Shown: positions 1 to 7,057 of the stretch, in pieces
Position numbering within the stretch: position 1 is the first letter of the stretch
Layout: every line of letters begins with the position of its first letter
Position numbers and translations under genes: made by a program
Source of the DNA: an uncultured Anaerocolumna sp.
GTDB lineage: Bacteria; Bacillota; Clostridia; Lachnospirales; Lachnospiraceae
Direction of reading: 5' to 3'
DNA: 7,627 nt
Assembly (NCBI GenBank): GCA_937901695.1
Contig: CALDJN010000007.1
Coordinates: 1 to 7,627, forward strand
The notes under the pieces: model-generated
Databases searched by the model: none
What the model was told of the DNA's origin: nothing
The model's input: the letters and a program-made list of their open reading frames with translations, nothing else

Positions 1-59
1 GTAAATGAAACAAGCAGGAGCATTGTTGCTAACAAAATGATTAACTTGCTTTTCTTCAT
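1..59 (-). CDS. Start of a secreted protein, probably the sugar-binding lipoprotein of an ABC importer (3' part outside window)
   Basis: Only the first 19 codons are in the window, reading MKKSKLIILLATMLLLVSF. This is a textbook export signal start: a Lys-rich n-region followed by an unbroken hydrophobic core. The lipobox cysteine, if there is one, would lie beyond the window. The start is well supported, because an exact AGGAGG (minus strand of 67-72) sits seven bases before the ATG at 59-57. The gene follows two permeases of the LplB/YtcP type. In that importer class the extracellular substrate-binding lipoprotein is very often the next gene, so this is the likely identity. The open frame and signal peptide are seen directly, whereas the binding-protein role is inferred from position only. 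Any other exported protein, such as a secreted hydrolase, would also fit. Confidence 0.7.
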   Translation of the reverse strand, partial: MKKSKLIILLATMLLLVSF

Positions 60-66
60 TACTCTT

Positions 67-72
67 CCTCCT
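67..72 (-). promoter_or_regulatory. Strong ribosome binding site of the secreted-protein gene
   Basis: The minus strand reads AGGAGG here, seven bases before the ATG at 59-57. It matches the anti-Shine-Dalgarno sequence exactly and fixes the start of the partial gene at the left end of the window. It is one of the best sites in the operon and suggests high translation, as expected for an abundant binding protein. Confidence 0.8.
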
Positions 73-87
73 AATTTTTTGATCTAT

Positions 88-112
88 TTAGAACCGTTTA
101 TACGGTTGCTAA
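88..112 (-). other. RNA hairpin between the second permease and the secreted-protein gene
   Basis: Read on the minus strand, TTAG-C-AACCGT, then loop ATAA, then ACGGTT-CTAA, folds into a ten-pair stem with one bulged C and a four-base loop. It fills most of the 58-base gap between the stop of the permease gene at 118 and the start of the next gene at 59. It is not a rho-independent terminator, because no U-run follows on either strand; on the coding strand the sequence after it is A-rich and leads straight into the ribosome binding site. A hairpin at this place could protect or mark an mRNA end, so that the binding protein is made in excess over the permeases. That role is inference. The stem has only moderate GC content. 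Confidence 0.45.
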
Positions 113-117
113 CATGA

Positions 118-1011
118 TTATTCTTTCACTGCACCAGTCATAATTCCGTCTACGAAGTATTTTTGAACAAATGGATATAAGAATATGATTGGTCCAATTG
201 TAATTACGGTAACTGCCATCTTGACTGTCTCCGCAGGTAATGTAATACTGCCGCTTGCCCCAGATGGAATTAAACCAGAACTAATGGCATTGACATTCGA
301 TAAGATATTATATAGGTAATACTGCAATGGAAATAGTTCCTTCTCATTGATAAATATAAGTGCATTCCACCAATCGTTCCAATACCCCAATGCATACATT
401 AACCCGACGGTTAAAACTGCTGTTTTGCTTAGAGGCATTGCAATTTTCATAAATATGGTAAAGTAGTTAGCACCATCAATTTCCGCTGCTTCATATAGGG
501 ATGGTGATATTCCTTGAAAGTAGGTTCGCATCAGGAACATATTCCAAACATTGAACATACTTGGTAGGATTAATGCCAATATGTTGTTTCTCAAGTGAAA
601 CATATTTACGCATACGATATACCAAGGAATCAAACCTGCAGAAAAGATAATCGTAAAGTTACAGACAAAGGCAATCACATTACGGTATTTCAATCGTTTG
701 AGAGAAATTGCAAAGGCAATCATACTAGTAATCATGATCGAACTCAAGGTACCAACAATGGTTATGAAAATGGTGACCCCATAGGATTTTAAAATCCTTT
801 TTCCACTGTTTACAAAAATATAAAGATAGGTATCAAGGCTAAAATTCTTCGGTATAACTGCATATCCACTTTGCACGATATCCTTTTCTGAAGAGAAGGA
901 TACGCCAAGAACCAATAGCAATGGATATAAGCACAAAAATGCAAATAAACCAATGAAGCCATAGGCAAATATCATTAATAATTTATCACTTAATGTTTTC
1001 GTTTTACGCAT
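118..1011 (-). CDS. Carbohydrate ABC transporter permease, YtcP/LplC/AraQ type, intact
   Basis: This is an inner-membrane permease subunit of a CUT1-type sugar importer, 297 residues long and normal for the family. It has an N-terminal membrane helix (about residues 11-37) ending in the LYPLL segment usual in these permeases, then five further hydrophobic helices. The ATPase-contact loop reads EAAEIDG (174-180) followed by the AMP at 191-193. The protein ends in YFVDGIMTGAVKE, a close match to the common C-terminal signature of this subfamily. I chose the ATG at 1011-1009 because a G-rich site (1022-1030) lies before it and it follows the upstream stop after a single base. An ATG at 1035 is also open, would add eight residues and overlap the upstream gene by 23 bases, but has a weaker ribosome site. 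Its partner is the broken permease just upstream, so the pair may not work as a transporter in this strain. The substrate cannot be read from the sequence. Confidence 0.93.
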   Translation of the reverse strand: MRKTKTLSDKLLMIFAYGFIGLFAFLCLYPLLLVLGVSFSSEKDIVQSGYAVIPKNFSLDTYLYIFVNSGKRILKSYGVTIFITIVGTLSSIMITSMIAFAISLKRLKYRNVIAFVCNFTIIFSAGLIPWYIVCVNMFHLRNNILALILPSMFNVWNMFLMRTYFQGISPSLYEAAEIDGANYFTIFMKIAMPLSKTAVLTVGLMYALGYWNDWWNALIFINEKELFPLQYYLYNILSNVNAISSGLIPSGASGSITLPAETVKMAVTVITIGPIIFLYPFVQKYFVDGIMTGAVKE

Positions 1012-1012
1012 C

Positions 1013-1972
1013 TTAGAATAACCCCTCTCCTTCATTTACTTTCTTCGCCATCCGATTGGATATGGTAACTAAAATCAGGCCCATAACCGATTGGAACAAA
1101 CCAATTGCAGTCGAATAAGAGAAGCCCATGGTACGCATTGTCTGATATACATAGGTATCAATAACGGAGACTTCATCCATAAGGACTGGATTGTTACCTA
1201 TAATACCGTAAATCATTCCAAAATCACCATAGAAGATACGTCCAACACTCATAAGCGTAAGGATTATTACCGTTGGTTTCAGCATTGGCAAGGTAAGATA
1301 CAGAATCGAATGAAACTTATTGGCGCCATCTACTTTCGCGGCTTCATATAAGCTTGCATCGAAGTTGGCCATAGCCGCCAGGTAAATGATGGAATTATAG
1401 CCACTCCATTTTCATACATTAAAAAGGATGATAATGGGTTTCCAATATTTGGGTTCGGAATACCAACTAATCCTCTCCATTCCTAACATTTGCAGAACAT
1501 TGTTTGCAACACCAACCTCAGAGGAGAACAGACCATAGATAATTGCACCTACAACAACCCAAGATAAAAAATAAGGAAAGAACATGATGCTTTGAGTCAC
1601 TTTCTTGAAGCGCTTTCTGCGAATCTCATTCAATAATATTGCGATCATTATCGGCACAATGGTTCCTAAAACAAGTCCCCAAAAGTTAATATAAAGGGTG
1701 TTATAGATAACTTTCCATGAGGTACTATTGTTCAGAAAGAAAAATTTAAAGTTGTCCAATCCCACAAACTCGCTGCCGAATATTCCATCGACCACATTAT
1801 AATCCGTAAATGCCATCCATATTCCCGCAAATGGTAAGTAGGCAAACATAATAAGCAAAAAGATTGCAGGTACGCACATCAGGTATAACACACGGTTCTT
1901 TTTCATTTCATATAGGAAACCATTCTTATTCAAGGGTCTTTCTTTCTTTGCTGCTGTTAATTCAGCATTCAT
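1013..1972 (-). pseudogene. Carbohydrate ABC transporter permease, LplB type, interrupted by an in-frame TGA
   Basis: This is the first permease subunit of the sugar importer. The reading frame from ATG 1972 to TAA 1013 is 319 codons, the normal family length, but codon 187 is TGA (minus strand of 1412-1414). Both sides are in the same frame, so this is a point nonsense change and not a frameshift. Residues 1-186 carry the cytoplasmic N-terminus, the membrane helix with the YLPFAGIWMAFTDYN segment (45-59), the VGLDNF segment (70-75) and the LLNEIRRKRFKK loop (113-124). Residues 188-319 carry KWSGYNSIIYLAA, the ATPase-contact loop LYEAAKVDGAN (208-218) and the last helices. The TGA sits where the intact downstream permease has Trp in FNVW, so TGG to TGA is the likely change. 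The upstream product would lack the EAA loop and cannot be functional alone. An ATG at 1372 could restart translation but has no good ribosome site. A sequencing error or UGA readthrough are the alternatives. The ATG at 1972 has only a weak GGTGA-type site. Confidence 0.85.
1022..1030 (-). promoter_or_regulatory. Ribosome binding site deciding the start of the second permease
   Basis: The coding strand reads GGAGAGGGG, inside the last codons of the upstream permease, ten bases before the ATG at 1011-1009. It favours that start over the ATG at 1035, which lies upstream of this site. Because the site is inside the preceding gene and stop and start are one base apart, translation of the two permeases is probably coupled. 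Premature termination at the TGA at 1412-1414 could therefore also reduce translation of the second permease. Confidence 0.55.
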
Positions 1973-1997
1973 ATCTTCACCATCCTTAAAATTGCGA

Positions 1998-3260
1998 TTA
2001 CTGTTTACTACTTTGGAAGCGTTTTCTTAGCTCCTTTACATCTACAACACAACCAGTTCTTCTGGCTTCCTCTGCTGCATAAGCCATAAGATGGCTTTCT
2101 ACAGACTTATCAATAGAGGATATACTGCTTTTGTTCTTTGCTTCCAGATTGCTCAAGAAATCATCCATTAACCGAACATCACCACCACCATGACCGCCTT
2201 CATCGATTTGTGTGTGAATAACGGTCTGTGAATACTCATCTACTTGATTTGAAGCAAAATGCGTTATTTCAATTAAGTTCTGTTCAGCATCTCCTCGGAT
2301 TTCTCCATGCTCGCACATAACTTTAATCGTACGGCTAATTTTATTGGTAAATCCACTTAAATGAAAGCTTACTTTAATATCGTTATCAAATTCGATTAAA
2401 ACTACCTGATGATCGCAGACATCATTATCGCATCGATACACGCATCTTCCATAAGGTCCTTCCTCCAAGGCTTTTTCAATGCCTTCCACCGTTTGATCCT
2501 GGGTTAACACCATTGCTGGCCAGCTACCTCGAATAGGAAGGTATGCCTTTCTGGCATCAAACCGACAGCCTTTTGCAGCGGGACAGTGAAGGCAACGATC
2601 AGTACTATTGGCTGGCGCATTTTCTTCTTTAAAAAACTGTAGACCACCAAAGGATGCAATTCGTTTTGTATTGGAGTTCGCCAGCCAAGCTAGGATATCC
2701 ATATCATGGCAGGACTTCTGCATAATGAGGGAACTAGACAAATCACTTCTCCTCCAATTTCCTCTTACAAAAGAATGGGCCATATGGAAATTACCAATGT
2801 TCTCATTATGTTGAATGGATATTACTTTTCCCAGTTCCTTACTATCAATAATCTCTTTTAATTTTATAAAGAAGCTGGTATAACGTAGAACATGACAAAC
2901 CGTAACCATACATCCTTTTTCATTGGCTCTCTCCTGGATATTCAGACATTCCCCTGGATCCGGAGAAATTGGTTTTTCTAAAAGGATATCATAGGAAAGC
3001 TCTAGTGCTTTCATTGACTGCTTATAATGGTCTCTATCCATTGAAGCAATGATAATAGCATCTGCAATCTTTCCTAGAGCAAAGAAATCCTCGGAAGAAG
3101 CAAACTGCCGATCCTTTGGAACATGAAAGCTCTTTGCTGCTACTTTTCTTCTTGTTTCGTCTGGTTCAACGACTGCAACAATATCCACGTTCTTGGAGTC
3201 ATATGCATAGTTTGCGTAAATCATCCCTCGTTGCCCAGCCCCAATCAATGCTAATTTCAA
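1998..3260 (-). CDS. Gfo/Idh/MocA family NAD(P)-dependent oxidoreductase
   Basis: This is a 420-residue cytoplasmic dehydrogenase of the family that oxidises or reduces sugars, inositols and their derivatives. The N-terminal Rossmann fold shows GAGQRG (residues 8-12 after G7) and a negatively charged VVEPD (30-34) at the end of the second strand. EKP (95-97) is the classic family signature, with Lys96 the expected catalytic lysine. The second catalytic-site motif reads KSCHDMD (182-188), with His185 in the usual position. The substrate domain carries Cys223, Cys226, Cys232, Cys273, Cys277 and Cys282, the segment GPYGRCVYRCDNDV (268-281) and GHGGGD (356-361). I recall the GPYGRCVY...CDNDV and GHGGGD segments as typical of one subfamily in Gram-positive and Bacteroidetes sugar loci. 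The start is TTG at 3260-3258, chosen for its perfect AGGAGG eight bases upstream and because the Rossmann strand begins at once. The reaction and substrate are unknown, though the neighbours point to a transported sugar. Confidence 0.93.
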   Translation of the reverse strand: MKLALIGAGQRGMIYANYAYDSKNVDIVAVVEPDETRRKVAAKSFHVPKDRQFASSEDFFALGKIADAIIIASMDRDHYKQSMKALELSYDILLEKPISPDPGECLNIQERANEKGCMVTVCHVLRYTSFFIKLKEIIDSKELGKVISIQHNENIGNFHMAHSFVRGNWRRSDLSSSLIMQKSCHDMDILAWLANSNTKRIASFGGLQFFKEENAPANSTDRCLHCPAAKGCRFDARKAYLPIRGSWPAMVLTQDQTVEGIEKALEEGPYGRCVYRCDNDVCDHQVVLIEFDNDIKVSFHLSGFTNKISRTIKVMCEHGEIRGDAEQNLIEITHFASNQVDEYSQTVIHTQIDEGGHGGGDVRLMDDFLSNLEAKNKSSISSIDKSVESHLMAYAAEEARRTGCVVDVKELRKRFQSSKQ

Positions 3261-3265
3261 ATTTA

Positions 3266-4603
3266 TTACCTCCTAATTCGATTTCTATCTTCCAGTAACT
3301 TATGTTGTCTTGGTATTAACCATAAAACACTTATTAATATAACACCTGTGATAAAGAACAATATTTGCAGGCTATCCATCGGATAATTGAAATTTGTGCT
3401 ATCAAGTTTCTGAATAGAACTATATAATCCAGATCCGAATAATGCACCAGTAAAGCCTATCACATAGGATATTGCGGAAGCGACACCTAAATATGCGGTT
3501 TTACCAACCACAGGCGCCAAATCATATTGTAGCGTATTTGTTGACATATGAAATGCACCTGTACTACTGGTAAGTAAAACCTGCAGTATAACAACGAGCA
3601 CCTGCGCATTTGCCGGTGATATCAAGGACCATCCAAAATAGCAGCCGGCGATAATAACACTACTTACTCTTAAGACCTTAATCCAGGAGAATCTGTCTGC
3701 CAAGTATCCCCATAGATAGTAAAGAACCATGGATGCTAAATTTGCTGTTACATTCGCAGCCGAGATAAAAGAATAACTCAGTTTAAGCGATGTAATCATA
3801 AATATAGAGATAAAGGATATGGATATCTGTATCCCAAAATTCCAAATGCTTAAGAACAATATAATCTTTCGAAATTGCTTACTCTTTAGCGGTTCAAGGA
3901 TTAGCTGGCGTAATGTAATTTGAATTGTTTTACGTGATATCTTCGGTTCATGGATATGGGATAATAGAATAAAATCCAATACAGATAAACCCAAAGATAT
4001 TCCAAACATGATATTAAAACCAATCATAGTTCGATTCTGTAACCGATAATAATCTAGCATCCTTCCCAGAAACAAAGTAAGTAGGGATACACTTAACATG
4101 GATATCATACTTTTTATAGCTAAGAATCTTCCTCTACTTTTCATTGGTGTTACATCCAAGGTCCAATTACTAAGTCCAGGTGTTACAAACCCTGCTGTAA
4201 AGTACCCAAAGCCATAGATTATTGTAATCAGTAGCATCCGCCACGTAAAGTTATCCGTTATATATGGTACAAACACTACCGTACTCACGGAAAATCGGAA
4301 CAAAAAGCAACATATACAGATAAGTAACTTGCGATTTTTTAGTCGCTCGAACACATAGGGCGAAAACATCATAAGAAGTGAACCAAGTTGCGGAATTGCT
4401 CCAATAATAGCGCTATACTGCTGGGAGACTCCTATATAATTCAGATATCCAATAAAAAATGTCCCAGCTATAATTGCATTAATCATCTGTGTCGTCGTAT
4501 CTGATATGATAAGATTTCTTTGACTATCTCTATAATCTTGATCCGTTAGTTCTTCTTTACTAAAATACAACTTATTTATTCTATTTTTAATTTGCTTAAT
4601 CAT
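3266..4603 (-). CDS. Major facilitator superfamily (MFS) transporter
   Basis: This is a 445-residue secondary transporter with twelve predicted membrane helices, at about residues 38-58, 64-83, 92-114, 122-141, 161-180, 192-214, 246-270, 277-298, 309-329, 333-350, 368-392 and 411-430. The loop between helices 8 and 9 carries WGYLADRFSWIK (298-309), a clear copy of the MFS signature A motif. The matching loop between helices 2 and 3 (SPYVFERLKNRK, 81-92) is a degenerate copy. A basic stretch around 221-245 is the central cytoplasmic loop. The start at ATG 4603 has only a weak TGGA site five bases upstream, unlike its neighbours. The gene lies between a DUF4832-type protein and an oxidoreductase, which suggests sugar, glycoside or product transport. 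Direction and substrate cannot be told from the sequence. Having both an MFS and an ABC transporter in one operon suggests two substrates, or import plus export. Confidence 0.9.
   Translation of the reverse strand: MIKQIKNRINKLYFSKEELTDQDYRDSQRNLIISDTTTQMINAIIAGTFFIGYLNYIGVSQQYSAIIGAIPQLGSLLMMFSPYVFERLKNRKLLICICCFLFRFSVSTVVFVPYITDNFTWRMLLITIIYGFGYFTAGFVTPGLSNWTLDVTPMKSRGRFLAIKSMISMLSVSLLTLFLGRMLDYYRLQNRTMIGFNIMFGISLGLSVLDFILLSHIHEPKISRKTIQITLRQLILEPLKSKQFRKIILFLSIWNFGIQISISFISIFMITSLKLSYSFISAANVTANLASMVLYYLWGYLADRFSWIKVLRVSSVIIAGCYFGWSLISPANAQVLVVILQVLLTSSTGAFHMSTNTLQYDLAPVVGKTAYLGVASAISYVIGFTGALFGSGLYSSIQKLDSTNFNYPMDSLQILFFITGVILISVLWLIPRQHKLLEDRNRIRR
3269..3274 (-). promoter_or_regulatory. 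Ribosome binding site that fixes a TTG start for the oxidoreductase
   Basis: The coding strand reads AGGAGG directly before the TAA stop of the MFS gene, so the last codon of the transporter is part of the site. Eight bases later comes TTG, the first codon of the oxidoreductase. There is no ATG between the site and the GAGQRG dinucleotide-binding loop, so TTG is the only reasonable start. The overlap of stop and ribosome site implies translational coupling of the two genes. Confidence 0.8.
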
Positions 4604-4637
4604 TTTAATCCATTTCTCAGGTCATACAAGATTAGCC

Positions 4638-5723
4638 TTACTCTGGGATTTGTGGATCCTCCAAAGGGTAATATCCCTCAGGATAATAGTCATCCCATAT
4701 TTTGAAATATTCCTCTCTAGAGACCATATCGACTACTATATTGCCAAGCTCATAGTAGCCTTCTTTCATAATGCAATTTATATTAAGCTGCATCGGTGAC
4801 TGATCTTCGAAGAATATACCCAGGGAAACTTTATAGTTACCCGGAAGCATTTCCGGTAATTTAACGATTTCATTATAGGTGATGTCCCCTAGGAACCAGT
4901 CTTTCGAGTTGACCTGTAATGGGATATCGTACCGATTAGCCCCTTCCTGCAATCGTATCCATACTTTAAAATCTCGATAACAGGGAGCACTTCCCGTATT
5001 CACGAACCAAAACCGTATTGGTAAAGCTCCCTTGCTGGAAACCTGCTTTGGATATGTCATCCTTCTTAAGGTAATGCTGAAACCAAAGTCCATAGGCACA
5101 TTCGCCATGGAGGCGTGCCATGCCAATGCCTGCCTAGCGATATGAGGGCCACAGGAAGAATCCTCGATCTGTAGAAGTACTGGTCTCTTTTCCCAAAGCT
5201 CTTGTAAATGATGCTCCGCGAATTTCTCACAGCAAGAAATCCAATTTGCTTCGCTGCATTTAACAAGAAGGCCAAAATCTATATTATGTACGGTTAAATA
5301 TTGAATTAACTCTAGGTCATAGATATCCGCAAACAGTATTTGATCGCCGAAAGCATCTATATAGGCTTCCCATTCATGACTACAGGCTTCCATCGTTGAG
5401 ATAATGATACCCTCTAAATTGTGATTTCCACGCAGACTGCTAGCAATTTTACGAATAAAGGAAGCAAAGCATTCACTTGCTTGCTCTGTTACCCAAGAAG
5501 GAATATCCTTTTCAATCCTTAGGATTGGATTGGATGTATCGGCAATCAAGCGATGTAGTTCACTTAGATGATACTCCCCTCTTGCAGGTTCCAGTTCCCT
5601 CCACGTAAGTGTAATCATATGAAACTGGCCTCTACCTTTATTCTCCGGAGCCTCTGGAAGTGGCTGTGGACGTATCTTATATGTCTTTAATTTTTCATAA
5701 TTCTCTAATGCATATTTTCCCAT
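4638..5723 (-). CDS. Short DUF4832-like protein with reduced barrel and C-terminal beta domain
   Basis: This is a 361-residue protein without a signal peptide, so probably cytoplasmic. The N-terminal part shows TWRELEPARGEYHL (40-53), resembling the W-x-x-x-EP-x-x-G-x-Y segment common near the start of beta-galactosidase-like barrels. It then has LRIEKDIPSWV (68-78) and GIIISTMEACSHEWEAY (105-121). The C-terminal half, about residues 212-332, is a beta-sandwich-like domain with NTGSAPCYRDF (242-252), DWFLGD (275-280) and LPGNYKVSLGI (293-303). These parallel NVGVAPIYHKY, WLPDRD and PSGSYVLEVGI in the protein at the right end of the window, so the two are paralogues. The segment PVLLQ (181-185) matches PVIFE in the paralogue, and so has Gln where the paralogue has Glu. 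LAWHASMANVP (200-210) matches LKWHISSYNNKGTTVP. The ATG at 5723 has a clear AAGGGGG site seven bases upstream. A glycoside-hydrolase-like or carbohydrate-binding role is likely, but catalytic activity is uncertain. Confidence 0.72.
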   Translation of the reverse strand: MGKYALENYEKLKTYKIRPQPLPEAPENKGRGQFHMITLTWRELEPARGEYHLSELHRLIADTSNPILRIEKDIPSWVTEQASECFASFIRKIASSLRGNHNLEGIIISTMEACSHEWEAYIDAFGDQILFADIYDLELIQYLTVHNIDFGLLVKCSEANWISCCEKFAEHHLQELWEKRPVLLQIEDSSCGPHIARQALAWHASMANVPMDFGFSITLRRMTYPKQVSSKGALPIRFWFVNTGSAPCYRDFKVWIRLQEGANRYDIPLQVNSKDWFLGDITYNEIVKLPEMLPGNYKVSLGIFFEDQSPMQLNINCIMKEGYYELGNIVVDMVSREEYFKIWDDYYPEGYYPLEDPQIPE

Positions 5724-5739
5724 GGACGATCCCCCTTCT

Positions 5740-7044
5740 TCATTGATTTTCCTTTCCTAGGTGGCTATCTACAACCTCATGGAAATGAGCTATGTCATCT
5801 TCCGTTATATAAGGCATATTGCCGACAACATCCACTTCTTCCTTAAGTACAATCATACTAAGGGTATTGAACCTGGCTCCTGTCTTCATATATTCGATTG
5901 CCGCCTTTTGCAAAGAGGTTGTCGGATTGGCCTTCAGTGGATCCGCCTTCCAATCTCCGAATGCTTCATAGCGAAACATATCATCACCCTCTTCAATTGG
6001 ATACAGATAGAACTGTCTCTGCACCTTAACAATATTGCTCTTATCGACATCTAAGATTAAGGACAGCCTGGAGTCATAAAGCCAGCTTTCACTCCAGAAG
6101 CCTTTGACTGGTATCTCCGGGAAATACTTGCCATAGAATTCCAAAGCCATTGCCATGGAGGATTTCAGTCTTTCTGGATTATATCCAGGACCTGACGGTA
6201 CGTGTAAGGCTAGTAGGATGTCACCTTGCTCTAAAGCAAGCTCCCATTCATTCTTTAAAAGGGTAACAGTTTTTCTTTCGACATAACCCATAGGGTTAAT
6301 TGGGTTTGCAGTGATCTGTGTATTATCTTCTTTCCATATGGACTGAAACTTTCCTTCCTCGTCAAAGACTTTGTTGATACCATTGCGCTGCCCATCTCTA
6401 CGGAACTCCTCCTGTCCATGTCGCAAAGCTACCACCTGTTTGGTGTTGTGGTTACGATACATGGTAAAGTTATCTTCAAATCGATAAGGGATAAAGAAGA
6501 AACGATCCAGTAAGAATATGGAGCATGTATAAAAGTTCATATCCCAAGGAAAATCGCTTACCGTCACATCTCCCTTTTCAACCAGTTTCTTAAATTGTCC
6601 TTCCATTGGCTGGTAAGGAATTTTTTCATAGTATTCTTTCGGAATTCCTCTTTGCTCCATCTGCTTAATCGAAGGACGAACGCATGCTAAGAGTAGCAGA
6701 AAGGAGTATGGTTTCTTATGTTCCCCCAGACATTCTGGTGTTAAATTGTTATAATTGTCCACATCACATCGGTTTCTTGCAGAGCACATATCCCAAACTA
6801 GAAACTTTGTAAAATGAAATAGCATTTTATCGTTTTCGATGGCATCCAAGGCATTTCCTAATAGCTTTTGCTTCTGCTCAGGAACCTGGAACCGTGCAAA
6901 CAGCTGATTCAGAAATTCCCTCTCAATCAGACATGTGCTGGCATCTGCAACGTATTGCTTATAGTAGGTTTCCAACCCTTCTGGCAAATTATCAAATCCA
7001 CAGTATCGGACGCATTCCTCATATGCAAAAATCTTGTTCTCCAT
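5740..7044 (-). CDS. Two-domain acyltransferase with GNAT-like C-terminal domain (NAT_N plus GNAT_C type)
   Basis: This is a 434-residue cytoplasmic protein of the family usually annotated as acyltransferase domain-containing protein. The N-terminal alpha-helical part (about 1-140) includes the FHFTKFLVWDMCSAR segment (77-90). The C-terminal GNAT-like domain is the clearest match: GDILLALHVPSG (274-285), a Ser-rich helix with ALEFYGKYFPE (300-310), SESWLYD (318-324), SNIVKVQRQF (336-345) and TTSLQKA (375-381), all in family order. Such enzymes are expected to transfer an acyl group from a CoA-type donor, but I know of no defined substrate. The ATG at 7044 has a GGGGGGAT site. The first G overlaps the TAG stop of the upstream gene, which suggests coupling. 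The gene ends in a true TGA at 5742-5740, sixteen bases before the next start. This shows that TGA is used as a stop in this organism. Its place between two DUF4832-type genes suggests acylation or deacylation of the same glycan. Confidence 0.85.
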   Translation of the reverse strand: MENKIFAYEECVRYCGFDNLPEGLETYYKQYVADASTCLIEREFLNQLFARFQVPEQKQKLLGNALDAIENDKMLFHFTKFLVWDMCSARNRCDVDNYNNLTPECLGEHKKPYSFLLLLACVRPSIKQMEQRGIPKEYYEKIPYQPMEGQFKKLVEKGDVTVSDFPWDMNFYTCSIFLLDRFFFIPYRFEDNFTMYRNHNTKQVVALRHGQEEFRRDGQRNGINKVFDEEGKFQSIWKEDNTQITANPINPMGYVERKTVTLLKNEWELALEQGDILLALHVPSGPGYNPERLKSSMAMALEFYGKYFPEIPVKGFWSESWLYDSRLSLILDVDKSNIVKVQRQFYLYPIEEGDDMFRYEAFGDWKADPLKANPTTSLQKAAIEYMKTGARFNTLSMIVLKEEVDVVGNMPYITEDDIAHFHEVVDSHLGKENQ

Positions 7045-7057
7045 AATCCAATCCCCC

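Noticed and set aside
88..112. Rho-independent terminator
   Set aside because: The stem is only moderately GC-rich, and no U-run follows it on either strand. It lies between genes that appear co-transcribed.
1013..1372. Separate small gene starting at ATG 1372
   Set aside because: It is the in-frame C-terminal part of the broken permease. There is no good ribosome site before this ATG, and it lacks the N-terminal half of the family.
1412..1414. Genetic-code change in which TGA encodes Trp
   Set aside because: All other long genes use TGG for Trp and have no in-frame TGA. The acyltransferase ends in a TGA at 5742-5740, just before the next ribosome site and start. A single TGA does not support a changed code.
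1370..1414. Selenocysteine insertion at the TGA
   Set aside because: The position matches Trp in the sister permease, not Cys. I see no convincing stem-loop just downstream, and this permease family has no known need for selenocysteine.
4604..4637. Promoter or regulatory site before the MFS gene
   Set aside because: The 34-base gap has no recognisable -35/-10 pair and no stem. It looks like plain operon spacing with a weak ribosome site.
5066..5275. Small minus-strand frame inside the short DUF4832-like gene
   Set aside because: It is a shifted frame of a gene whose own frame shows clear paralogy with the right-end protein, so it is a shadow.
5761..6054. Possible plus-strand gene antisense to the acyltransferase
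   Set aside because: The frame lies wholly inside a clear gene of the opposite strand, has no recognisable domain and no good ribosome site. Other plus-strand frames (595-792, 1091-1351, 2608-2814, 3116-3298, 6868-7098, 7370-7555) were dropped for the same reason.
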